Shown: positions 42,747 to 49,636 of the stretch, one piece after another
How positions within the stretch are numbered: the stretch's first letter is position 1
Layout of the letters: each line of letters begins with the position of its first letter
Assembly: GCF_009183365.2 (NCBI RefSeq)
Contig: NZ_CP068230.1
Location: 3,625,001-3,689,000, forward strand
Length of the DNA stretch: 64,000 nucleotides
Source of the DNA: Shewanella algae
Lineage (GTDB): Bacteria; Pseudomonadota; Gammaproteobacteria; Enterobacterales; Shewanellaceae
Reading direction: 5' to 3'
Position numbers and translations under genes: made by a program
The notes under the pieces: generated by a model
What the model saw: only the letters and a program-made list of their open reading frames with translations
Database searches by the model: none
What the model was told of the DNA's origin: nothing

Positions 42747-43052
42747 AATCGGAAAAGTGTTGTAGCTTTCGCTTTAAGCTTAAGGAAGTACTAAAACTAA
42801 GCATTTGAATTAGTTATACAATAGCCAGCATTGAATGTTAAAACAATTAGCCAAAGGTCAAGTTTTGACAAAGGCAACAAAACACTGATTTAGTTTGTTT
42901 TTACAACAGAATTGACTGGGTTGGAAACCCAAAGCGACACGACTTTAAGCCGCTGGCACAGCGGCTATCATAGCTTCCAGCTAAAAGTTCCTAAGTTAGT
43001 ACTGGCCGAGCTTCCGGCCACGGTGTAGCCAATCACCTGCGGTGCGCCTTTC

Positions 43053-43142
43053 GCACAGGCGATCCTGTGACTCGCTGCGAGTACGTCCTTGTAAGCTCTG
43101 CCTCGCCATCCCTGGCTCGGAAGGTCACAGTCCCGCCTGTGC
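43053..43142 (+). repeat. 90-bp inverted-end repeat, copy 6
   Basis: Type A copy, 90 bp, directly behind leader copy 2, as copy 2 of the repeat follows leader copy 1. Confidence 0.85.
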
Positions 43143-43214
43143 CTGGAAAATAGGTGTATGTCTGCAAACTCTTCAGATGTTTCAAGCTACTCAGCGCTAA
43201 AAGAATTGCACCAA

Positions 43215-43526
43215 TTCCCCCTTCGGAGCCGCCGCTGGCGTTGTTGCAAATTGGCGTAGCCGAGACAGGGATGTCGAGGCTCGAAGGTCGAGCAAGGCGA
43301 ATGTTGCGAAGCAACAAGCTTATGAGCGCGAGCCAAGGAAGACGAGCTGGCCCTTATGCATGGATGCATTTGGCGAGTCCTGAGTGTAGCCAATTTGCTT
43401 CATAAGCCAGCGGGGATTTCGGCTACGTCGGGGGTGTCCTTGGGGATGCAAGGGGCTTTGGACAAGCAAAACCCCTTGCCCGGTGTGGTGTGGAACACCA
43501 CGACTTTAGGCCGCTGGCACAGCGGC
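43215..43526 (+). repeat. Hairpin module, full copy 1
   Basis: Bounded inside by the perfect inverted pair GCAAATTGGC (43246-43255) and GCCAATTTGC (43388-43397). It contains GACA-GGGA-TGTC, GTTGC-GAA-GCAAC, ATGCAT-GG-ATGCAT, a 13-bp stem with one mismatch (near 43447-43478), GTGGTGT-GGA-ACACCAC and GCCGCTG-GCA-CAGCGGC (43510-43526). It is nearly identical to the next copy about 544 bp downstream. Confidence 0.75.
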
Positions 43527-43612
43527 TAGCACGGCCTTAAGCCAAAACTCACCAATGAGCTTGGCCCTAGCGGCTAGCTAAGTTGTAGCTCATCACCTGC
43601 GGTGCGCCTTTC

Positions 43613-43702
43613 GCACAGGCGATTCTGTGACACGCTGCGAGTACGTCCCTGTAAGCTCTGCCTCGCCATCCCTGGCTCGGAAGGTCACAGTTCCACCTGT
43701 GC
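43613..43702 (+). repeat. 90-bp inverted-end repeat, copy 7
   Basis: Type A copy, 90 bp, with two single-base changes in the outer arms (GATTCTG; TTCCACCTG). It is 560 bp from copy 6 start to start. Confidence 0.85.
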
Positions 43703-43759
43703 CTGAAAAATAGGCATATGTCTGCAGCCTAAAACGACTCTGTGTGGGAAGAATTGCAC

Positions 43760-44074
43760 CAATTCCCCCTTCGGAGCCGCCGCTGGCGTTGTTGCAAATT
43801 GGCGTAGCCGAGACAGGGATGTCGAGGCTCGAAGGTCGAGCAAGGCGAATGTTGCGAAGCAACAAGCTTATGAGCGCGAGCCAAGGAGGGCGAGCTGGCC
43901 CTTATGCATGGATGCATTTGGCGAGTCCTGAGTGTAGCCAATTTGCTTCATAAGCCAGCGGGGATTTCGGCTACGTCGGGGGTGTCCTTGGGGATGCAAG
44001 GGGCTTTGGACAAGCAAAGCCCCTTGCCCGGTGTGGTGTGGAACACCACGACTTTACGCCGTTGGCACAGCGGC
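43760..44074 (+). repeat. Hairpin module, full copy 2
   Basis: Hairpins at 43812-43823 (GACA-GGGA-TGTC), 43851-43863 (GTTGC-GAA-GCAAC), 43904-43917 (ATGCAT-GG-ATGCAT), 43996-44027 (perfect 13-bp stem GCAAGGGGCTTTG, loop GACAAG), 44033-44049 (GTGGTGT-GGA-ACACCAC) and 44058-44074 (GCCGTTG-GCA-CAGCGGC, one G-T pair). Both strands carry short frames, but these follow the repeat, not a protein family. Confidence 0.75.
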
Positions 44075-44156
44075 TATTTATGGCTTTAAGCCAAAACTTA
44101 CCAATGAACTTGCTCCTAGCGGCTAGCTATAACCCATCACCTGCGGTGCGCCTTTC

Positions 44157-44246
44157 GCACAGGCGATCCTGTGACTCGCTGCGAGTACGTCCCTGTAAGC
44201 TCTGCCTCGCCATCCCTGGCTCGGAAGGTCACAATCCCGCCTGTGC
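44157..44246 (+). repeat. 90-bp inverted-end repeat, copy 8
   Basis: Type A copy, 90 bp, 544 bp from copy 7. It is the last repeat of accessory region 2; 44250-44495 holds the decayed tail and the upstream region of the aminotransferase gene, with nothing else seen. Confidence 0.85.
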
Positions 44247-44495
44247 CTGGAAAATGGGTGTATTTCTGTGGCATATAAACAACGTCAAGCAACGCTATTC
44301 TTGCAGAACTGCAGTAACTCGTCCTTCAAAGCCACTGCCAGTGTTGTCATCAAACAACGACTTGAAGTTACCAAAGCTCGCTGGCGGCTAAAGTCAAAAG
44401 AATAACAAGCTTCAAATAATGAATAAAAATTCATTTATTTTCTCTCTTCCTCTGGGTAGACTGAGCGCCCTCTTATCCAGAACATCATAATAAAC

Positions 44496-45629
44496 ATGCA
44501 ATTAAGTCGTAGGCATTTTATTCAGGCCGGTCTAGCCGGTACCGCACTGGGGCTCAGTGGCTGCAGTAATTTCTCTTTATCTTCTCAGGAGCAGGCCCAA
44601 GCTACTGCCTCCAAGGGTCCTCTGGCGCTGAACTTCAATGAAAACCCGCTGGGGATGCCAAGCAGTGCCAGAGAAGCCATTATGCAGCATATGGGCGAGG
44701 CGCACCTGTATCCCGACAGTGCCCGTCAGGCTTTGCTCAAGCGCCTGGCAAGCTACCACGGTATCAGTCAAGAACAGCTCATCTATGGCAATGGCTCTTC
44801 CGAAGTACTCAAGTTCGCCATAGATGCCATGGCCAGCGCTCACTGCCAGTTGGTGATGCCCAAGCCCACTTTTGACATAGTGGCCGACTATGCCAAGGCC
44901 CGGGGGCTCAAGGTAACAGAAGTGCCACTGACCGCCGAGCTGCAAACCGATATCGCCGCTATGCGAGCCGCCGTGGCCGCACACCCTGGCCCTTCCATTG
45001 TCTATCTGTGTAACCCCAACAACCCAACCGGCCTCTTGCTGCCCAAGGCGCCGGTTGCACAGTGGCTAGCCAAGGCCAGTCCCGCGCTGCAGTTTATTAT
45101 TGACGAGGCCTACGGCGAGTATGCCGGTAGCGATTTCCAATCCGCGCTGCCGTTCATCCAAAATGGCCAGAAACACACAGTGCTGACCAAGACGTTCTCC
45201 AAAGCATGGGGAATGGCGGGACTAAGAGCCGGTTATGCCATTGCCGCTCCGGAAATGATAGCCGCCATGCAGGCCCAGGCGAGTTTTGACAACGCCAACC
45301 TGTTTGCCCTCTATGGGGCGGCAGCAGTGTTGGATGACAGCGCCTGGCTGGCGCAGACCCGCAGCAACAACTTGGAGGCCGGTGCCATTATCATTGCCAC
45401 ACTCAAACTGCTGGGGCTCGACTATCTGCCGCTCAACGCCAGTTTTATTTTCCACCGCATCAAGGGCAATAATGAAGACTATCGCAAGCGGATGCAGCAG
45501 GCCGGCATTCTGGTGGGCCGCACCTTCCCTGGGCTTGAAGGCTGGAATCGCTTGACCTTGGGCACACCAATGCAGATGCAACAAGTTGCCAAAGAGATGC
45601 AACGTCTGCGTTTGGAAGGTTTGCTCTAA
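44496..45629 (+). CDS. Tat-exported, lipid-anchored aminotransferase (HisC-like)
   Basis: 377 aa. The N-terminus MQLSRRHFIQAGLAG has a twin-arginine motif, and GLSGC at 19-23 is a lipobox, so it should be exported folded and tethered at Cys23. The rest is a fold-type I aminotransferase close to histidinol-phosphate aminotransferases: NENPLGMPSSARE, YLCNPNNPTG, IIDEAYGEY, and TKTFSKAWGMAGLRAGY with the PLP-binding Lys. An exported PLP enzyme is unusual; the periplasmic substrate is unknown. It is not in a histidine operon. It follows the repeat region and starts a plus-strand unit. Confidence 0.9.
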   Translation: MQLSRRHFIQAGLAGTALGLSGCSNFSLSSQEQAQATASKGPLALNFNENPLGMPSSAREAIMQHMGEAHLYPDSARQALLKRLASYHGISQEQLIYGNGSSEVLKFAIDAMASAHCQLVMPKPTFDIVADYAKARGLKVTEVPLTAELQTDIAAMRAAVAAHPGPSIVYLCNPNNPTGLLLPKAPVAQWLAKASPALQFIIDEAYGEYAGSDFQSALPFIQNGQKHTVLTKTFSKAWGMAGLRAGYAIAAPEMIAAMQAQASFDNANLFALYGAAAVLDDSAWLAQTRSNNLEAGAIIIATLKLLGLDYLPLNASFIFHRIKGNNEDYRKRMQQAGILVGRTFPGLEGWNRLTLGTPMQMQQVAKEMQRLRLEGLL

Positions 45630-45711
45630 TTCCTCTTTCAAGCGCTCTTTCAAGTGCCTTGGCTTTTCGCTAGACTCGGACTTTCGCAGCCTTTTTCAGA
45701 AGGATTCTGAT

Positions 45712-46170
45712 ATGCAAGTCCAATCCATTCTGGGGGCGTTATTCGCCCTCGGTTTCTCCCTGTCGTTGCAAGCCGCCCCCGGCGAGCTGGTCATCAACAA
45801 AAATGCCAAACCCAAATCCTCAAACAGCTATATCGAAGCCGTTCATAAAGAGATCCCGGTAGCGGGAGCCAGTGAGGCCCAGGTTCGTTATGCCATTCTC
45901 GAAGGTATGCTCAGCACCAAGGGCTTTGCCTGGGTATACGAGGGCGAAGGTGAGGGCTATATCCTGGCCCGTTTCGACTATCGCGGCGACACTAATGTGA
46001 TGCGCATTGAATACGACGCCAACTATATTCAGCTTAAATACCACGCCGCCCTGGGGGATTTTGTCTGCAAGAAGCTGATTGATGATATCTGCTACAAGAA
46101 TGGCCGCGGCTATTACAACTACATCAAGAATCTGCGTCTCTCCATCGCCCAGGAGCTGAAAAAATCATGA
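45712..46170 (+). CDS. Small secreted protein of unknown function (1 of pair)
   Basis: Start at ATG 45712 (MQVQSILGALFALGFSLSLQAAPG), which gives a clean signal peptide; 152 aa. The mature part (AILEGMLSTKGFAWVYEGEGEGYILARFDYRGDTNVMRIEYDANYIQLKY) looks like a small alpha/beta domain. The next gene overlaps it (ATGA) and has a related layout, so the pair probably arose by duplication or forms a complex. I do not recognise the family. Confidence 0.82.
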   Translation: MQVQSILGALFALGFSLSLQAAPGELVINKNAKPKSSNSYIEAVHKEIPVAGASEAQVRYAILEGMLSTKGFAWVYEGEGEGYILARFDYRGDTNVMRIEYDANYIQLKYHAALGDFVCKKLIDDICYKNGRGYYNYIKNLRLSIAQELKKS

Positions 46171-46580
46171 AACGAATACTACTGCCGCTGCTGCTGAATC
46201 TGTTATGGCTGAACCCGGCTTCCGCCGAGACTGAATATCAATTGCAACGCTGGCAAAACCCAGTACCCACAGGCGGCTATGTGCAGGATATCTCCGCCAT
46301 GTTGCAGCGGGCCGTTACCCGGGATAGCTGGGAACTGGAAACTGCCGCAGATGGCACCTGGCTCGCCCGGCTCAATAACTACAAGGGATACACGGTCGAA
46401 GTAGAAGTAGCACGGCAGCAACAGGAACTGCAGCTTAGCCTACTCTCCAGCCGCTGCGATTGCAAAATGGACCAAGCCAAAATCGACAGTTGGTTAATTC
46501 GCCTCAGGCGCAATATCGCTCTCGAAGTCACCAAAGCCGCCAGAGATGAGAGTCTGCGACAGAAGCTGAAAGTCGAGTAG
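46167..46580 (+). CDS. Small secreted protein of unknown function (2 of pair)
   Basis: 137 aa with a signal peptide (MKRILLPLLLNLLWLNPASAE). The mature domain repeats the theme of its neighbour: DISAMLQRAVTRDSWELETAADGTWLARLNNYKGYTVEVEVARQQQELQLSLL, then a pair CDC and a basic C-terminus. It is translationally coupled to the upstream gene. Periplasmic location is inferred. Confidence 0.82.
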   Translation: MKRILLPLLLNLLWLNPASAETEYQLQRWQNPVPTGGYVQDISAMLQRAVTRDSWELETAADGTWLARLNNYKGYTVEVEVARQQQELQLSLLSSRCDCKMDQAKIDSWLIRLRRNIALEVTKAARDESLRQKLKVE

Positions 46581-46660
46581 AAGCTTGATAGCTCAAGGCT
46601 GGTATGACTCTGGATCGGTGAAATCTTGGCACTAGTTTACAGGCATGCACAAGTTTACAG

Positions 46661-46759
46661 GCACAGGCGGAAATGTAGCCATCTTTGGTTGGCGCTCGAA
46701 AGAGCGCTGCTACACCACTATCGCCGGCAACTCTCGCCATGTCGCAGGATCGCCGGTGC
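46661..46759 (+). repeat. Diverged relative of the 90-bp repeat (99 bp)
   Basis: It begins GCACAGGCGGAAATGTAGC and ends GTCGCAGGATCGCCGGTGC, the same outer arms in the opposite orientation to the other copies. Inside, the hairpin is GCGCTC-GAAA-GAGCGC, again a different stem in the same place. It lies alone between the secreted-protein pair and the tRNA terminator. Confidence 0.6.
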
Positions 46760-46824
46760 GAAATAGCCGGGATCCCGGCCGATGCGCCAATAGCAGACAA
46801 GTTCAAACGATGAAAAACAGACAC

Positions 46825-46853
46825 AAAAAAGCCCGTCTATGACGGGCTCTTTC
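46825..46853 (-). terminator. Terminator of the tRNA operon
   Basis: On the minus strand AGCCCGTC pairs with GACGGGCT across ATA and is followed by six T. It lies just behind the last tRNA gene. Confidence 0.88.
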
Positions 46854-46861
46854 GTTGAATA

Positions 46862-46936
46862 TGGCTGGGGTACCAGGATTCGAACCTGGGAATGCCGGGA
46901 TCAAAACCCGGTGCCTTACCGCTTGGCGATACCCCA
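46862..46936 (-). tRNA. tRNA-Gln (UUG), copy 3 in the operon
   Basis: 75 nt including the encoded CCA. On the minus strand TGGGGTATCGCCAAGCGG opens the molecule, the anticodon loop is TTTTGAT (anticodon TTG), and GGTTCGAATCC is the T arm. It is last in the operon. Confidence 0.97.
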
Positions 46937-47003
46937 TCAGGGTCGGTGTTAACCGATACGAATCTTAAGACTCGTGAAGACCAAGTTTGCTGCTAAAGAA
47001 ACA

Positions 47004-47080
47004 TGGTAGCTATGGCGGGACTTGAACCTGCGACCCCAGCATTATGAGTGCTGTGCTCTAACCAGCTGAGCTACATAGCC
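47004..47080 (-). tRNA. tRNA-Met (CAU, elongator), copy 2
   Basis: 77 nt with encoded CCA. GGCTATGTAGCTCAGCTGG opens it, the anticodon loop is CTCATAA (anticodon CAT). An A-U first pair is not present, and the G-C start with standard stem marks an elongator rather than an initiator. Confidence 0.96.
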
Positions 47081-47105
47081 ACTGTATTTTTCTCTTTAGC
47101 GTTTA

Positions 47106-47180
47106 TGGCTGGGGTACCAGGATTCGAACCTGGGAATGCCGGGATCAAAACCCGGTGCCTTACCGCTTGGCGATACCCCA
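47106..47180 (-). tRNA. tRNA-Gln (UUG), copy 2 in the operon
   Basis: 75 nt, identical to the other two Gln tRNAs in the operon, anticodon TTG, with encoded CCA. Confidence 0.97.
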
Positions 47181-47200
47181 ATATATAAACTTGGTAAAGA

Positions 47201-47275
47201 TGGCTGGGGTACCAGGATTCGAACCTGGGAATGCCGGGATCAAAACCCGGTGCCTTACCGCTTGGCGATACCCCA
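47201..47275 (-). tRNA. tRNA-Gln (UUG), copy 1 in the operon
   Basis: 75 nt, anticodon TTG, encoded CCA. It is separated from copy 2 by only 20 bp. Confidence 0.97.
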
Positions 47276-47310
47276 CCAATAATCAAAGTTAGTTCAATAA
47301 GAGACAAATA

Positions 47311-47395
<85 letters not shown>

Positions 47396-47427
47396 AGTGT
47401 CTCTTGTTTTTGACATCCCAAGAAGGA

Positions 47428-47504
47428 TGGTAGCTATGGCGGGACTTGAACCTGCGACCCCAGCATTATGAGTGCTGTGCTCTAACCAGCTGAGCTACAT
47501 AGCC
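47428..47504 (-). tRNA. tRNA-Met (CAU, elongator), copy 1
   Basis: 77 nt, identical to copy 2. It is the first gene behind the promoter. The order Met-Leu-Gln-Gln-Met-Gln closely follows the metT-leuW-glnU-glnW-metU-glnV operon of E. coli. Confidence 0.96.
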
Positions 47505-47544
47505 ACGATAACTTTGTTGTTCCCCGTGCCGAGGAACGGGGCGT

Positions 47545-47573
47545 ATTATGCTTATTCAGGTTATTCAGGTCAA
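47545..47573 (-). promoter_or_regulatory. Promoter of the tRNA operon
   Basis: On the minus strand TTGACC (-35) and CATAAT (-10) are 17 bp apart. The -10 is followed by a G/C-rich discriminator (ACGCCCCG), the feature that makes stable-RNA promoters sensitive to ppGpp. A GC-rich hairpin (CCCCGTTCCTCGGCACGGGG) lies in the leader before the first tRNA. Confidence 0.75.
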
Positions 47574-47679
47574 CAGCTTTTTTAGGCTAAATCCCGCCAC
47601 CCCAGCTGTTTGCCTATAAACCCATCAAACTGGGCAACAGATACGCAAATCCGTGTTCTATCGCCCATTTAGAGTCACT

Positions 47680-48771
47680 TTATACGTTAAACAGGAAGTG
47701 CATTACGTCGCCGTCTTTGACGATATAGGTTTTCCCTTCCACCCGCAGCTTACCCGCTTCCTTACAACCGGCTTCGCCCTTGAACTGAACAAAGTCATCA
47801 TAGGCCATAACCTGAGCCCGAATAAAGCCGCGCTCAAAGTCGGTGTGAATTTTACCGGCCGCCTGCGGTGCGGTAGAACCGACAGTCACAGTCCAGGCGC
47901 GGACCTCTTTCACCCCGGCAGTAAAGTAGGTTTGCAGTGTCAGCAATTCGTAACCGGCGCGGATCACCCGATCAAGCCCTGGCTCTTCCAGGCCCAGCTC
48001 TTCGAGGAACTCGCTACGCTCTTCCTCATCCATTTCCGCCAGATCTGACTCGATAGCGGCGCACACAGGCACCACAACGGCATTTTCTTTTTCGGCAATG
48101 GCACGCACTGTATCCAGATGCGGGTTATTGTCGAAGCCATCTTCAGAAACGTTGGCAATATACATGGTTGGCTTGAGCGTCAGCAGGTTCAGGTAAGCCA
48201 CGGCTTCCAGCTCCTCTTTGCTCAAATCCAGGGTGCGCAGCATATGGCCTTCGTCCAGTACCGGCTTGAGTTTTTCCAGTACTTCGACTTCAAATTTGGC
48301 GTCTTTATCACCACCCTTGGCGCGCTTTTGCTGACGCAGTATGGCACGCTCAACACTGTCGAGATCCGCCAGTGCCAGTTCGGTATTGATCACTTCAATA
48401 TCACCGGCCGGGTCAACCTTGTTGGCCACGTGAACAATATTGTCGTTCTCGAAGCAACGTACCACATGGCCGATAGCATCGGTTTCACGGATGTTGGCCA
48501 GGAACTTGTTACCCAGACCTTCGCCCTTGGATGCCCCGGCAACCAGACCGGCAATGTCCACAAACTCCATGGTGGTCGGCAGTACCCGCTCAGGCTTAAC
48601 GATTTCAGCCAGGGCGTCCAGACGAGCATCCGGCACTGGCACCACACCTGTGTTGGGTTCTATGGTACAGAAGGGAAAGTTTGCCGCTTCGATGCCAGCC
48701 TTGGTTAACGCATTGAACAGAGTTGACTTACCGACGTTTGGCAGACCAACGATGCCGCATTTAAAACCCAT
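47680..48771 (-). CDS. ychF: Redox-regulated ATPase YchF
   Basis: 363 aa, full length. P-loop GLPNVGKSTLFNALT, then DIAGLVAGASKGEGLGNKFLANIRE. The nucleotide-specificity motif NVSE replaces NKxD, so it binds ATP better than GTP, as known for YchF/OLA1. The C-terminal TGS domain ends MAYDDFVQFKGEAGCKEAGKLRVEGKTYIV. It binds the ribosome and modulates stress responses. It lies downstream of pth on the same strand, as in many relatives. Confidence 0.97.
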   Translation of the reverse strand: MGFKCGIVGLPNVGKSTLFNALTKAGIEAANFPFCTIEPNTGVVPVPDARLDALAEIVKPERVLPTTMEFVDIAGLVAGASKGEGLGNKFLANIRETDAIGHVVRCFENDNIVHVANKVDPAGDIEVINTELALADLDSVERAILRQQKRAKGGDKDAKFEVEVLEKLKPVLDEGHMLRTLDLSKEELEAVAYLNLLTLKPTMYIANVSEDGFDNNPHLDTVRAIAEKENAVVVPVCAAIESDLAEMDEEERSEFLEELGLEEPGLDRVIRAGYELLTLQTYFTAGVKEVRAWTVTVGSTAPQAAGKIHTDFERGFIRAQVMAYDDFVQFKGEAGCKEAGKLRVEGKTYIVKDGDVMHFLFNV

Positions 48772-48856
48772 GATGTTTACCTTTCTCTCTAATTTGAGTC
48801 CGGCGCACTCGGCCCCGGACAGGATAATGAAACAGGCGTCAGACGCCTGGATAATC

Positions 48857-49444
48857 TTAGACCGCTTTAAAGGAGTGCAGCCTGTGCATCGCCTTGGTCA
48901 TATCCTCGGCAAAGAGGATATCAGTGGCGCGCACCGCTTCATCTACCGCGGCATCTATCAGCGACTGCTCAGTACTCGGCGCCTTGCCAAGCACATAGCC
49001 GCTGACTTTGTTCTTGTCCCCGGGGTGACCTATGCCAATCCGCAGACGATAAAAATTCTTGTTGTTGCCCAGCTTGGCAATAATGTCCTTAAGGCCGTTA
49101 TGGCCGCCATGACCACCGCCAAGCTTGAACTTGGCCACGCCCGGCGGCATGTCCAGCTCATCGTGGGCCACCAAAATCTCCTCCGGTTGAATACGGAAGA
49201 AGTTCGCCAATGCCGCCACCGACTTGCCACTCAGGTTCATATAAGTGGAAGGGATCAGCAGGCGCACATCGCGGCCCTTGAGCGTAACTCTGGCAGTCAG
49301 GCCAAAATACTTGCTGTCGGCACTGAGCTGGGCACCGCAACCTCTGGCCAGCTCCTGCACATACCAGGCGCCGGCATTATGGCGGGTCTGGGCATACTCG
49401 GCGCCGGGATTGGCCAGCCCGACGATAAGTTTAATCTCTGTCAT
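48857..49444 (-). CDS. pth: Peptidyl-tRNA hydrolase
   Basis: 195 aa. LIVGLANPGAEYAQTRHNAGAWYV carries the catalytic His of the TRHN motif. VAHDELDMPPGVAKFKLGGGHGGHNGLKDI and RLRIGIGHPG are the other family signatures. It recycles peptidyl-tRNAs released early from ribosomes. A terminator-like hairpin lies between it and the ubiF-like gene upstream. Confidence 0.97.
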   Translation of the reverse strand: MTEIKLIVGLANPGAEYAQTRHNAGAWYVQELARGCGAQLSADSKYFGLTARVTLKGRDVRLLIPSTYMNLSGKSVAALANFFRIQPEEILVAHDELDMPPGVAKFKLGGGHGGHNGLKDIIAKLGNNKNFYRLRIGIGHPGDKNKVSGYVLGKAPSTEQSLIDAAVDEAVRATDILFAEDMTKAMHRLHSFKAV

Positions 49445-49566
49445 CAGTCTCTATCAGTCTGTTTATTCAACGAGAAGTTCTGCGAAGGCCGGACAAGGCC
49501 AGGCACATATTCACCGCTCTTGAAGCTTGGCCGTTACAGACCCAAACACTGCCAAAAAGCCAATGA

Positions 49567-49600
49567 AAAATGCCGCATTCTTGTAAAAACGCGGCATTTT
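49567..49600. terminator. Hairpin between the ubiF-like gene and pth
   Basis: AAAATGCCGC pairs with GCGGCATTTT across 14 bases. It is symmetrical with T or A runs on both sides. It would end transcription of the ubiF-like gene (minus strand). Confidence 0.65.
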
Positions 49601-49636
49601 AGCACTCTCTTGCGACAATCAACAAATCGACCGGGG

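Larger units (their letters stand above)
42353..43052. repeat. Array leader, copy 2 (attI-like region)
   Basis: Counterpart of 9346-10007. Next to the array lies a palindrome-rich stretch in which ATGCGCGTTTA units are repeated; this copy has about 70 bp more there than copy 1. Further on are the LexA-like site and the 33-codon frame. An AT-rich block near 42520-42550 could hold a cassette promoter on the minus strand, but I cannot fix a -35/-10 pair. No integrase gene is present. The next feature is again a 90-bp repeat. Confidence 0.7.

Noticed and set aside
43033..43953. Minus- and plus-strand frames of 68-94 codons in the repeats that look alike between copies
   Set aside because: The likeness follows the DNA repeat; stems change by paired bases, not by codon-wise silent changes, and no start signals are kept.
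3446..44246. CRISPR array
   Set aside because: Repeats are 90 bp, spacing is hundreds of bases to kilobases, intervening sequence is itself repeated, and no cas genes are present.
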